Source of the DNA: Litomosoides sigmodontis
Lineage: Eukaryota; Nematoda; Chromadorea; Rhabditida; Onchocercidae
DNA length: 64,000 nucleotides
Assembly: GCA_963070105.1 (NCBI GenBank)
Contig: OY718804.1
Span: forward strand, 10,121,817 to 10,185,816
Reading direction: 5' to 3'
Position 1 is the stretch's first letter, and the number at the start of each line of letters is the position of its first letter. This document shows positions 17,959-32,100 of the stretch, one piece after another. A model generated the notes under the pieces. That model saw only the letters and a list, made by a program, of their open reading frames with translations, did no database searches and had not been told where the DNA came from. The translations under genes were made by a program, and so were the position numbers.

Positions 17959-20786
17959 CTATTCGCTTTCTCCATCACTTGATGAATCTGACGACTCTAC
18001 TTCTTTTCTTCTCTTCTTTTCTGATTGCTAAAGAAAATTTGAGTGACTTGACGTTTTGCGTACATTATAAATTTAGCAGCCCTATTTTCTGCATTGTGTT
18101 AAAAACGGCACATCAAAATGAAGAAGGGGCATTAATATCGCAAACCTCAAACCACATGATTTTTGGTTAACGTTGTTTTTAGAAAATACAATGAAAATGT
18201 GCTTCTGTAAAATTATTATTCAACATCGTGTTCATTTAACTTCTTCCTTCTCTTTTTACATAAAAATTCGAAATACAAACCTCATTCTCATGATCTCTTT
18301 TCTCCTCTTTCAGTGACGCTTGGTTACAGTTATTTGCATTGGTGTCACTTAAATCGTAATAAGCGGAACGCCAACCAGCTGGAGTTTTCTCATTTGGTTT
18401 GCCATATTTGTCCAACAATCCTTGACTTATCTGAAAATCCTCCAAAAATATTTCAGAGTAAGATTTTTCATTGCTTTATTTAGATCTGATTCTCAAGCTG
18501 AAAAGTTGACTCAAGCTGAAAAACAGTTAAATGAAGAGTAACAGAAACGTTTTTTTATAGATAATGAAAGATGAATAACTGACCATAGCCTTTTTCTTCG
18601 ATGCGACTGGACCAAGACACCATTTTCGAGCATAAGTATCTCTTTCCATAATCACTCGTTTGATTTTTGCAACCACCCCATGATCTGTCACTGCCATAGT
18701 TGACGTGGTCATTAATGCCAATGCTAAACCAAAATGATAAAATCTTAATGTGGAGTAAAAACGTTGTACTTAAAGTATATGTAAACGACCAAATACTTGT
18801 TACAAATGACTTAGAAATGAGGAAGTGAAACACACCTAGACAAATAGCTTCGCCCTTTGTTGTTACGACAACAATTTCTTCGTTCAACTCGATTCCATTT
18901 TCAAACCGAAGAACACCCGGTAGAAGTATTTTCGCACCGTAACAAATTGCATTCACCTAACAAAATGTAGTGAATGCAAACATATGGAAAAAGTAAGAGT
19001 TAATAAGCAAATATACTGAATGGAAAGCATCTACCATTTACTCTTTCAACTAAAATGAGCGCGGACAGTCAAAACTGCTAATGAAAGATGTATTACAATA
19101 GACGAACTTTCTTCTGCTGAACTGAAAGAAAAAACTTGTTTTTTCATAAGAATAACATATATTAACAAAAGTACTTACAGCACTGTCTTTTACAACGATT
19201 CGTTTATGGCCCACAAGGAGAGATTCAAGTGGTCGGATCACTCTTCGTAAATAACTATCATCATTGTGATGATCATAAAGGTATTGCGCATCCAGAATGT
19301 CATGCATTGTTACCAAATCATCCTTTTCACCAAAAATACCTCAAAATGCAAAAATAATAAATGTCATTAAATAATCTTACGCCAAAATTTTCTTGTGAAA
19401 CCTAAAAAGATCACCTGAACGAACTCTCCGCAGCTCTTGCATTTGACCCCCGACACCCAGAAGTAATCCAAGATGTACACAGATTGTACGCACGTAGGTT
19501 CCCGCTTCACATTTTACCTTAAAATAAACAGCCATTAAACAGTTCTATTTTATAAATGGATTATTTAACTGATATGGATGAACTTAAAATATATAAAACA
19601 TTGCAACAAACCCAAAATATGCCCATATTCTGATCTGGATTATATTCAATGAGCTTGTTTTCATAAATTGTTCTGATCCTTAGCTGACGCTTAACAGCAG
19701 ATATGAGCGGTGGACGTTGAAATAACGCGCCAGTCAATTTCTCTAAGGCTTGTTTGACTTTCTTTTCCGACTCAACAGTATTATGCAGCCGAAATATTGC
19801 CACGTATTCTTTTCCAGCACCCTGCTGTGATTTTGCAAGTCTAGTGGCCCGATCAATGCAGACAATCAAGCAGCCCGATACCTGCAAAGAGTTTTGATAT
19901 AAAGTACGATGTTTGAGATCTCTAACCAGCTTGACTGACCCAAAAAAAACTTTTTTAGTTTCTCTATCTTTGTGAAAAAATATTATTTAATTAAAGGTGC
20001 AAGTGACCTTCAACGCTCACAGACTTTCATTGTATTGTCAATTTCACAAGTATATTTTCTGAAGGAACTAAGAGTGAATGGATAAGTAATAAAACAACTC
20101 GCAAAACTATTGAATGATTTATAACATGTCATGTAACACTGACAATTATGAAATAATTTAGTGAATTTGGGACAATTTTATCTAGAAAAACATCTAAACA
20201 AAAAAATGTGTACCTTCGGATCCAAAGTTCCACTGTGTCCAGTTTTGTCAACTCGTAATATTCGCTTAACCCACGCAACCACTTCATGACTTGACGGATT
20301 AGCTGGCTTGTCCAAATTTATGCAACCGGACGAGACATAGTTCCTAATATCTCTCTTAAGAGGCGAACAACCTTCAGGAAGTGGAGTATAGTGGTTAGAC
20401 CGCACGTTCAGTTTATCAAAATTCTGAAAACTCCATCAACAATCAATGCCAGTAGCACCTTGTTAAAAAAATTGAAAACATTTTTTCTCAAATTTATCTC
20501 TTCGAGCATTACCTATTCTATACTTCATAGACTGCCAGTGCATGTTTTGAAGCACGAATACATCTATAATTTCTTACTTTCAATAAGAGTGGCCATTGAG
20601 AGGTTTCGAGCACGGCTGCCTTTTCGGAAGGTTTAATTGAGTAATCACCTGCCGCCTGAGCCTCCTGCAACAATGTATTTGGAATAGAAACTTACGCACA
20701 CCCACAGCTCATTTCAGCAATTAACAAAATACGAGAAAGAAACCTACGCCCACGTCGAATTCATTATGCTTGTGTTTCTTTCCCAT
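17959..20786 (-). CDS. DKC1: Dyskerin, H/ACA RNP pseudouridine synthase
   Basis: Ten exons on the minus strand, in coding order: 20748-20786, 20578-20664, 20214-20423, 19612-19881, 19415-19517, 19179-19339, 18836-18956, 18584-18723, 18241-18430, 17959-18020; about 460 aa. N-terminal [13 protein letters not shown] leads into the dyskerin-like segment ([24 protein letters not shown]). The TruB catalytic core has [11 protein letters not shown] with the catalytic Asp at about residue 110, and the [19 protein letters not shown] region. The PUA domain includes [20 protein letters not shown]. The C-terminus is Lys/Arg-rich then acidic ([12 protein letters not shown]), as in nucleolar dyskerins. The enzyme isomerises uridine in rRNA and snRNA guided by H/ACA RNAs, in the nucleolus and Cajal bodies. 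The last intron (donor A|GTTAAA) is chosen because it restores the basic/acidic tail; reading through would stop at 18236. Divergent from Ran. Confidence 0.97.
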
Positions 20787-21803
20787 TTCGTTTTTCTAAA
20801 AACACACTGCATTAGGTACTTTCCATTACAATAACGAAGTTCACATAACGAGTTCCAGAAGCACCACTAACGGTACCATTGTGTCCAGAACATTTTACCT
20901 CAAGCGGAAGTTGCACACAATAATGAATTGACTAAAATATCCTCTATAAATTTAATGCTCCACTTTATGCTCTCCTTTACATCTATTAACGCACCACTAT
21001 ATATACATATGTGCTTCAAAGAGACCAGTACTGATAAGCCTACACTATAAAGACAATTACACTAGTTCAAGAGGAAAAATGGTGAGTGAAGTCAAGTAAC
21101 AACTTGATTACAACATTAACCTTAACTCGAACATCCACTCCGAACCTCATATTTGAAGTCCCTAAACCACCCGCCACTGCCATACGTGCAAGATCTTAAA
21201 ATACGCCTGTCCGAACCGTCCAAACGAAGTTTATCGATAGGCCAGGTTGCGAAACGAGTAGCCAAAATTCAGTTAGCTGTTTGTGGTCGAAGCGTAAGGT
21301 TGTGTTTTCTAGAGTTCTCGGGGGAGGAGGGCGAGGGTGGTGAAGATTTGTATAGGAGGGTATGAGGGTTGGAGTGGTGCAGTGAGTGCTAGTGTTTACT
21401 TGATGAGGTGAGAAATGAGATGTTTCAAGGATTACGTAATACGTGCTGGTGAGACAGCAGGGAGGAGGTCGTGTGTTTTTTTTGTTCAGTAGAATTGTTC
21501 TTCTGTGGAGAGTGATAGTAAGGTCTGTCAAAGATTGGTGGAGTTGAAATGCCCGTTAACCGTACTTTACTTGAATATACCGCTAAAACCATCTTCATGA
21601 CAGTCTTTTGTTTTTGCATCCTTATCATTTGATATTTTTCTGGCGTACGTATTGTCACATTTATGTATTTTGGTTACTTCGTCCCAATTACAACAAACAT
21701 TTCTACTGCACTGATTGTAAATTATAGTCGCGGATGACTGCTCTTCGTAGTCTCTCTCTTTCATTCTACGCAGTTTAGCATTGCAGTGATAGTAGCAAAA
21801 GAA
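20787..21803. promoter_or_regulatory. Shared divergent promoter region of dyskerin and Ran
   Basis: 1017 bases separate the two start codons. Open frames here are short and unconvincing. A G-rich cluster on the plus strand at about 21320-21340 (GGGGGAGGAGGGCGAGGG) stands out from the AT-rich surroundings. No TATA box or other element can be assigned from sequence alone. Confidence 0.45.
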
Positions 21804-23027
<1,224 letters not shown>

Positions 23028-24102
23028 TGGACTGATTGTTCTGGGATAACCAAAAATATTTCAAAAAAATTTTATTACTGTTGTTGCCGTGCTTTTTACG
23101 CCATTTATTGATTTATTGTTTTTGTGTTTGCTTGTCCTGATTTATATAAATTTGGTACAACAACAACAAAATTTTGTGATTTATTTCTTGGAAGTTTACG
23201 GTGATGTTATCGTTGCATCAAGTTAACGATTCCTGAGCTCCGAATAAACCATAACGTATGTGTGATGCTATATTAACACGAATAGGGAATATATATTAAG
23301 CATAAGTTTCAAATTCCCTCATATTTTCTGGTACAGTACTATCGTTGCTTTGGATACAGCAATGGATATCCCAGAAGTCTGCACTGCCTGTGTTAATCAT
23401 CTGGCATATAGTACCACAACGGATGCGGACGTTTCTGGGGCTTTTTCTGGTTGGCTGTATAAACAGATAGTGGACTTGACCTCAAGTGTTGCTTGGGAAA
23501 TGCAGTTTGCTTTTTTCCGGATTTAGTCGTAGTGATTCTGAATCAACCTTAAAGAGTGGTGAACTTATTCGGCCTGAGGATACTGCATAAGCTCTAAATT
23601 CCCTACTTTGAAGTAGTATTGAATGGTGTCCGGGCCAATAACGAGATGAAAATCAAATGGAACACTTAGTACGGGAAATACCACTACAGGAAGTGAAACT
23701 TGTAAAAACATTAGAACTACTTATATTCTGTGAAAGCGTGTGAACACCTAAGGTTGTCGATGATAAATCTATTAATTCACTGTTAACAGAGCCCAATGAA
23801 TGGTGCTCTTCAAAATTTGAGTTTTTTGGTTTCGAAGCTTGTACTTAATGACAGCTTCCGTGTCAATAAAATTAAACAAAGGTGAATAATATGCAAAACT
23901 TCCCGTTAATATCGGAATGATACCGTACCACATATTAAGAAATTAGGTGATGTTTGCATGTCATAGTGCAAGAAAATGCGACTGGACAACAAATGGGCAA
24001 AATTTTCGTGAAGAAAGTAAGGAAAATTTATAGTAGAGAGAAAATTTAGCGTTGCTTGCACCTGTTTACTTTCTACAATTTACAACATTTTTACAATGCA
24101 TC
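23028..24102. other. Spacer between convergent Ran and J-domain genes
   Basis: Contains Ran 3' UTR and an open frame of about 54 codons (ATG 23362, stop 23524-23526) preceded by an acceptor-like CTGGTACAG. This stretch has more code-like composition than its surroundings; see findings. No gene can be called. Confidence 0.4.
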
Positions 24103-25349
24103 CTATGTTAGACGGATATACAGCAATACAGTTAGACATCCAAAAGCAAGAAGTAAAACATTGACAGTTCTTTTTTCGCTTAGCTCTCTCATTTTTCGCT
24201 CTCTTTCCATTATCACGAAGGCTGGTGTTTTATATTTAGATTTTTCTTTTTCTTTCTCAATTTCCATCAAAATTTGCCATTCCTTCATCTCACGTTGTCG
24301 TTGCATTGGGTCCTGAATTTATTTCATTTCAAATCATGGATTAATGACGACATAATGCTCCTTTAGTGCACACTTGTCAGTTAAATAATTGTCAATTTTC
24401 TCAAAAGCTTTTAATTGTATCTCGAAACATGCATTTAGGAATATTAAGAAAATTCCACTACGAACTATTACAAAAGAGTCAGGTAGCTGGAAAAATTTTC
24501 AAAATTTAGACCTTATAACTGTATGTAAAATAAGTTGCCGTTCGTGGACGAAAAGTATTAGTGAATTCACGGCGACTGCCGAAGTGAGCGAAAAATTCAT
24601 CGGGCATTTGCCAGTGATCATGTTGACTCCATCGTTTCCTAAAAGTTGAACTTAAAATATTATTGCAATTTTCAGTCATGAGATATAGGGTTTGTAAATG
24701 TTACTGACCTAGTGTTTACGCTACGCTGAAAGTCTTCGAAGGTTTTATAATCTAGTCCCAAATCCTCAAAATTCTTTTTGACTTTCATTTGCGTCGGCCA
24801 ACTTCCGGTTGGTGTCTGCATCCACCTTTCTTGACACTTCTTATCATAAGTTTTTCGCTTTTCATTGGATGATAAAATTTCGTATGCTTCTGCTACCTGA
24901 AATATAACAGTTTGAAAATCTTACGTAAATAATAGTCTAATAACTACAGAAGCGTGGACCGATTGACGAAGACTAGCAATGTGACCAGACTAAAAAATAG
25001 TGTCGACAGTGGTAATCTCTAAAAAATAAGCAAAAAATAAGCACATCTAAAAGCAATTACACTGAAATAATATAGCACATACCTGTAGAAATTTCTCAGC
25101 AGCTAAATGCTTCTGTTTTTCACCATCATGTCTGTCTGGATGATAAATTTTTGACAACTGATAATAAGCTGCTTTGATCTCTTTTGCTGTGGCGGATGGT
25201 TCAACACCGAGTGTTTGATATAAATCTCGATGTTCATTGCAAGACTGTGTGGCAGCTGTGCCATACAACCGTAAATTGCTTATGTGTATCCACGAGCATT
25301 GGAATAAACCGGTGTGCAATTTCTCGTGTCGAAAAATGACCACAGTCAT
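24103..25349 (-). CDS. Membrane-anchored J-domain co-chaperone, DNAJC4-like
   Basis: Four minus-strand exons in order: 25083-25349, 24709-24896, 24512-24638, 24103-24312; about 263 aa. After an N-terminal stretch of some 40 residues comes a J domain: DLYQTLGVEPSATAKEIKAA, the essential HPD (KIYHPDRHDGEK), and EAYEILSSNEKRKTYD in helix IV. The C-terminal exon is strongly charged (EKEKEKSKYK) and ends in one hydrophobic segment (TVNVLLLAFGCLTVLLYIRL), the architecture of DNAJC4. J proteins stimulate Hsp70 ATPase; the tail anchor and Arg-containing N-terminus suggest a mitochondrial or ER membrane location, which is inference. Exon phases (0, 2, 0) are consistent. An acceptor-like TTTTTTGTAG lies just upstream of the ATG, suiting trans-splicing. 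Confidence 0.88.
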
Positions 25350-26622
25350 TTCCGGATCTACAAAAAAGGCAAGCTGAACATGATATCCTTCTCAGTTCAT
25401 GAAATCAGTGCATTGGTAAAATTCATTGAGTTTCATAAAACATAAGTAAAAGCTCTCATTGATGCCAACTGTTTGAAGTTATGTTTTTATTTTTTTTTTA
25501 ACATTCATCCGACAGACTTCATCGCATAATGCAGTTTGCGTTCATACAGTCGAGAAACTCGAAGTGTAACGGGAAGTGCGTTTATTAACAGTATTGTACG
25601 TAATATTCTTATCCAACATTCATTTAAATGTAATCCATTCATCCAACACACATCGTATTCTCCCCACCCCCAAATGCTAGTTAATCCGTTGTATACAATG
25701 TGCTATGCATTGTGTTGGCACCAAACTGCTTCTCACATCTTATCAATCCATGCATGTAGCAATCACTCAGTTCACCAAGCAAGCCGCCCCTCTTTATCAC
25801 AATTGATCATAAAAAGGTAACAAAGGGATGCTTCGCGTTGCCTTTGATGGAGGCTGAAGATCAGATAGAGCCGTTTGAAGACAGATTTGGGTGCGGTTGG
25901 GTTTTCTCGTCGCTATTATATTCACTGTTGTAACGAATAAAATAAGCATTCCTACTGAGCTTCGACTGCACTATCAACCATCAACGACCAAACAAGCTGC
26001 TCCGAATAAAAACTCCTTTTTCACAACACTAACGGATGGAAATAACGCCGAGCGGACGGCGGTCAACAACTAGAGAATTAAGCTAGTGCGAATTACTTTA
26101 ACTATCACTGAACAATTAAAAGATAGAAATAAAGCTGTCAATAAACAGATAAAAACCATATGAAAAATTCCACATGCTTTCCCATCCTCTTATAATGTGC
26201 TGATTGCTCTGTCTACATTTTACTTCTACGATACAAAGAGAGTTCCTTGCGTAGTGATGCGCAATACACACCTACAATGGATCTATGCTTCGAAAACTTT
26301 AACAAAAGGTAATATACATTAAATTTTCCCCTTAATTTAGCTTTTAGACATTGTCACGCACGCGATTTCACCATAACTGATTAATTAAAAAAAAACAACT
26401 GCGTAACCTTTTATACTAAGATTGAGTAAAACGTAGACGAAGTAATAGACCAATGTGAAAAAAAACACGTGTTGAATGATTTTGCACAAACAATTTGCTG
26501 AGCGTTTATTCAACGAAGGCAATAAGACGAGTATCAAATAAATACGATAATGAAAAAATCATATAAATAAAGGTTTAAAAAAGTCAAGAAATGGCATCAC
26601 AATTATAATAGCGAAAGTGAGA
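25350..26622. other. Intergenic spacer
   Basis: Between two minus-strand genes, about 1.27 kb, too far apart for a tightly spaced operon. A hydrophobic open stretch at 25891-26073 resembles a signal peptide but has no ATG in frame after the preceding stop. No feature can be supported. Confidence 0.5.
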
Positions 26623-28607
26623 TCACTTCATGTAAACGTCGATGCAATCATCATCCTCAATCCCTAATGTGTCCGCAGTTTCCTGTAGTTTAATACGGTC
26701 TCCATCAAACACTAATGTAAGTTTTTCCTCATCCAACCCATTGTTAGCAGCGAAATCTCGCTTCAAAACCGTAAATGGAATATCCTGAAAAGGAAATACT
26801 GATATTAAATTTTAAGACAGTACTGAAAAGATCAAGAATCTAATTAAGAACTATATTTTCAGACAATTTTTTCATAACTAATCTGTTTCTATGTTTTTAC
26901 AAATCAAAGACTCCTTAGTTTAGTCATTTATTTTTCAAATAACTACCTTCGGAATAGCAGTAATGATTGGTTTTTGTTCTGGCAGCAACCACTTGACAGT
27001 TATTTTGCTCGTTTTATGACTTCTATGCTGACTGTACTTGTAAACTGATAAATAATTGACATCTTTTTCACTGAATGCAACGCTATGTGGAGTATCTTCT
27101 GCAGAAATTCGCTTTCCATTTCTTAGTGATAAAATTACGTTTTCCGGTGGGCAAGACCAATTTGATGCATACAATTTGATAATATTCGTGAATGTTTCAC
27201 TCTGAAAATCATTTACAAATTGCCGTCTCTCAGAAATATTACTAATCTTGAATTATGCTGCATATTTCGTTTATGATAGTTCCATCTGTTAGTGACGTTT
27301 TTTTGATAATTTATACATAAAAACTAGTATACTGGAATGAAAATGAAGGTTTGCGGTAATTCAGCACCTCAAGACTTATCATTCTTTTATAACTCTTAAC
27401 AGTGGATATTGTAAACGGATACTGCTAGGAACAAATATTTTCATATATCTATGTCATCGAATTAATCATTAAATGAATTCCTGGATTTAGTTTGAATTTC
27501 ATATGCAACAAATGCTTACCATTTTCCAACGTTTTATACAAGTATCACAGCTCTCGAGGTCACCAATTTCAATGGAGCAGTGTGGTTCCATAATAAAGAC
27601 TTCATCTTTCACAAATATGTTACAATCCGACTCAAGAGTACAGTCGTCAATAATGATGGGACTATCAGGTTCAGGTGGTTTAGAATTACTGTTATCCACA
27701 ACTTTTCTCTTTCTGCAATAATTGAGGAAGCAAATGTCGGTTATTAAATCTTTCTTCATCCAATTAGTTTGCATGTTGTTGATTGAATTTCAGCTTTTGG
27801 AGGTACACCTTCATTTAATTGTTAATTCGTAACCTTTCGATATTATTCTTTGCTGAGTGGCTCATTGAGAGACCCGAACAAGCAGGAAAAGCAGAAATGT
27901 TGGAAAAAATTTCTAGCTCCTTGATTTCTTGTTCAACTTTTGATAAAGCGGAATCTTCCTTTATTTTTCTTTTCCCCCCCAACATGAGCAAGTCATCGTC
28001 GTCGTCGTTTAAATCATCTACAACGAACGCACTTGAGAACAGTTCAACCTTAATATGCGATATTTATCGCTGTTACTCGTTGCACATCCACAGTTCAAAA
28101 TAATCCCCTTATCAGTGAGACTGAGGAAAATGTTTGTAATTGACAGAACTGCAATATCGCGCGCTCCATTTTTTACTTTGTAGATAAACACCTGTTAAAT
28201 CTCTTTTCTGTTCAAAAGAGGAAAATGCATAACTGACCCAGTGTACTCTCCTTCTCAACGCCTTTATCTTTCTTGCTCACTTCTGAAATAGATAATTTTT
28301 TCCAAAAAAAAAAACCAAAGAAATCAGAACATAATGATATATATATCTGAAATTTCCGTATGACTGACGTGATACAATTAGTTGGGAAATCCGAGCAGTA
28401 GATAGCCATTTGATCAGTTGAAAAAAGTAAAGGAAAATTTGTTTAGGTATATAAATGAATACCTTTCTTTTTGATCCGATCACGTGTAGTGGTCTGCGTT
28501 TCATTTCCACTCTTCTTGGCAGTCGTCACTTTAGACATGAGATGTTTTAAAGGATTACCGAAGAAGTCGTCTTCGTCATTATCATCTGCAGCATCCTGAG
28601 GCATCAT
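26623..28607 (-). CDS. Protein with tandem SUMO-like domains (NFATC2IP / Rad60 / Esc2 type)
   Basis: Six minus-strand exons in order: 28463-28607, 28238-28282, 27834-28017, 27520-27712, 26947-27201, 26623-26784; about 327 aa. The N-terminus MMPQDAADDNDEDDFFGNPL and a second acidic patch (DDLNDDDDDLLM) are followed by basic KRK clusters and an acidic, SUMO-interaction-like run SPIIIDD. Residues from about 190 on form two ubiquitin-fold segments. The first has NVILSLRNGKRI; the last exon is a typical SUMO-like end (LTLVFDGDRIKLQETADTLG, then IEDDDCIDVYMK). Family members help direct sumoylation in genome maintenance by binding Ubc9. The match rests on domain layout rather than strong identity. 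The third exon contains a run of seven C at 27974-27980 (plus strand) that must be read correctly for the frame to stay open. Divergent from the dehydrogenase gene. Confidence 0.76.
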
Positions 28608-29176
28608 CGAGACACACGCTGAAATACCTCAATCAGTTCTGAATGAACTTGTTGTCCACTTCACCTCCACGTCTCCCGAATTCATCCTAGATTACCCGAA
28701 ATATCACCCTCGTCACTCAACTCAATCCTTCAAGAGAGCACGTGATGAGACGCTTCCATAGTTTTGTGGGATTGAGTGAGCAGAATGCTTCACGGATGAC
28801 CGCAAAAAAACTGGAAGAGATGGGAAGGTTTTATGAGGTTGCTGAGGATTGGAGCTTCCTTTTCCTAGGAGATTGGGAGGTTAGGAGATGTGAGTATGCA
28901 AATGAGTGATACTGTAGGAAAAAAGGGCCAGATTTAAAATTTAATGATATTAGGTCGTAGCGACGTGACGCAGCATTGGTGTAGTACATTGATTGGCCTT
29001 GATCCACATTGCTCAACTACTTTCAAAACATGAATTAGGGAAAAGAAAATGCTGCATTTTATAATTTAGTGATGTTCGGGAATTTTCGTGGTTTATGACA
29101 ATCTCTGCTGGAGGTTGACTTATGTGTGTGTTTGCAGATTTTGAAAAAATTTCAGGAGAGAAGCAGTTTTGTCATT
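28608..29176. promoter_or_regulatory. Divergent promoter region (SUMO-like gene / dehydrogenase)
   Basis: Only 569 bases separate the opposing start codons, so both genes are likely driven from here. Acceptor-like TTTGCAG ends at 29137 and TTTCAG follows at about 29154, either of which could receive a spliced leader ahead of the ATG at 29177. Confidence 0.45.
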
Positions 29177-32100
29177 ATGCCTGATTTAAATTTTACTAAT
29201 AAGGTAGTTATTGTTACCGGAGCTGGTGGCAGTTTGGGAAAGGCTTACGCGCTTGAATTCGCTAGAAGAGGAGCATTTGTTGTTGGTAATTTCAGTCGTT
29301 TTGAATGCATTTATTCATTTTTGCATGAATTAAGTGCTTAAATTGTTAAATTTGATGTAGTTTTTGCTGGTCACAGCGTAGCAAAGTATTAAATCTATCC
29401 AAGTATAATATCAAGAAATTGTATTTCAACTTACTCGATTCATATTATTAAAAACAATGACGAAAAATTACGGATCACGGCAAGGATTTCTCGATATCTT
29501 TGTATGTACTCACAGCATTTCAAGAAAGTAATTGTCTGTCGTTCTAGTGAATGATCTTGGAACGACTCAGGATGGATCGTATGCGAGATCTCTCTCTGCG
29601 AATGCGGTTAGCATTACTTTTTTTTGGTTGACTTACAGTCTTTTATTATTGGTTAAGAAAACTAAATCGCACTCCAGATTTCTGTCTTTAGATTGACCTC
29701 CATTAAAAGTGTTGCGTTATCCATGTTTCAATTAATGTATAGTGCACGTTTGCAGACTGTAGCGGAAATAAAGTTTTATGGGGGCAGGGCAGTCCCAAAT
29801 TTTGATAGTGTTGAATATGGACATAAAATCGTCGAAACAGCAATCACGCATTTTGGTCGAATAGGTAACCTTTCTCTTTGCCGTGTTTAATAGCTGGTTT
29901 GTTAGTACATAATGTTGAGATATCATTAACAGATCGGATATGTTTGCTGAGTTTGTCATTGTGTATAGACAAAGATAAACTTTAATTGCGAAATATGAGT
30001 AAGCAGTTATAACACGTAGCTGATCTTACGACTGAAAGTATACTCTTCGTTTTTATGAACTTTAGAGAGATAGTTAATTTTCAGATATTATTGTCAATAA
30101 TGCTGGAATTTTGCTCGATAAGTCCTTCCAAAATATGAGCGATGATGATTGGGGTTTGTATTGTGTTCCATAGTGCATTATTTAATTATGACATGTGCTA
30201 AGTTTTGCTATATCTATTTCACTGGACTTCTCACTCTTCCCAAGTAATACATATCATAATAGATAGCCATAAGTAATGAGACTGCTGTTATGATTGGGAC
30301 ATTTTTGACATAAATTTATGATTTATAGTGATGTATTTTGTAAATAATGTGACAAAATTTCTCATGCTTTTATTTTACCCATAATAATTTCAGTTTTCAG
30401 TTTCCTCATAATAATTTCCTTAATTTTCCAGACTCAGTCTACAGGACACATGTTAAAGGTGCTTATATGGTTACTAAGGCGGCCTGGCCTTTTTTTAAAA
30501 AACAACAGTATGGACGAATCATTTTCATATCTTCAAATTCTGCAATATATGGCAATTTTGGACAAGCAAATTATTCAGCAGGTACTTTTACTCTTAGTTT
30601 TTATTATAATATTACTGAAAATCAGTTTGATAATTAGGCCAGACAAAGCCTTCAACTCTTTCTTTCGTTACAGCTGAGATTAAACTGCATATTTTTATGA
30701 TGAATTGTAGCAAAGAATGCATTAATTGGTCTTTCACATACACTGGCAATTGAGGGAAATAGATATGGCATTCATTCCAATGTAGTAATACCGACTGCGT
30801 CGTCAAGGATGACTGCGCACTTATTTCCTGAAGAAAGTTTGCGAGTTTTGAAAGCAGAATACGTAGTACCACTTGTTGTATATCTCGGACACGAATCTTG
30901 CCAAGAAACTGGAAAAATTTTTGAAGCTGGTGCTGGTTGGTTTGGACAAAGTGGGTTTTCTTTTTCTGAAGATATGCTTTATTAAACATTTGCAGGTGCA
31001 AAAGCATTCAACAAATTTTTTCATGAAAAAGTTTGTTCTCTAAGGGTTAAATTAAAATATTTTAACTAGAAGTCTTTTTAGTCCAAGCTTATCGGTCAAA
31101 AGGGATGGTCTTATCGTCTACAATTGCCGAAGCTGGTGAGTCTCTGCACATTCCTGTAATATTTGTAGAAGTTTACGCCGATATCATCATCATATCTGTT
31201 CAGTCAAGACTATGAGTAACTTTTTCTCTGTGAAAAAAAAGAGGTTTACTTCTCCTTAATTTAACCGTTAATGACTTGTACAGCGTACTATTTTTTTCCA
31301 CTTTTTAGGTTTTCAGATCGTGTCATCTCGTAAATGTATAGGTTGCTCAAAACTTTGTAAATCGTTTTGATAAAGTCAGAGCATAAAAAACGCTAATTAA
31401 GAAGCGAATGAGTTTGTGAAGCGCAGAAAAATAGTTTTAGCATGAAAAACTCAAAAACTGGCAGTTCCGGTCTGCGCGCTTAGTTCATTTTTAATTACAA
31501 CGTGTCATAAATATGTTTCAGTTGCTGATAATTGGAAGGCAATAACTGATATGACCTCAGCAAAACATTTTGATAGCATACAAGGTTACTGTTTTTTCTT
31601 TCAAGCTTGTAAAGAAATCCAAAGTCCTTTTATCTCTTAGATTCATGAGTGCAAAATCCTTATCACTTAAATTTCATGAGCTGCATTATTGATTGTAAAT
31701 GATATAAAATTTCAGAAGTGACCGTGGACTTGCTGAACTGCGCAGAAAAAGTAAGTTCTGAAGATTCATGCTCTCTTCATGTATTAACTTTGATATATTA
31801 AGTCATGGTTAAGTAAAATTTATATTTTTAGAAAATCACATCCGAAACAAGATGGGAACTAGAAACTAAGAAGAAAGATGAATACATGGAGTTGTTCAAG
31901 GTATCATTATATTACGGGTAGGACGGTGAAGGGACCAGTTGAATTCATTGCGACGTTATAAGGATATTAAATTTATGGATTAATAAAAGTACATTTAACA
32001 GTTGATTGACTGAAGTCTTTTACATACTGCTGAGATAAGGAGGTATTTTGGTAAATAAGATCTTGGTATGTTAAAAAACTTACTGAATTTTGAAACACTG

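Noticed and set aside
18236..18240. Stop at 18236 as the end of dyskerin
   Set aside because: Reading through loses the acidic nucleolar-type tail; a phase-1 donor at 18241 and the exon 17959-18020 restore it.
19882..20213. Intronic snoRNA in dyskerin
   Set aside because: Dyskerin introns host snoRNAs in other animals, but I could not see a convincing box C/D or H/ACA arrangement by eye.
25891..26073. Signal-peptide-like open frame
   Set aside because: No ATG in frame after the preceding stop and no upstream exon found.
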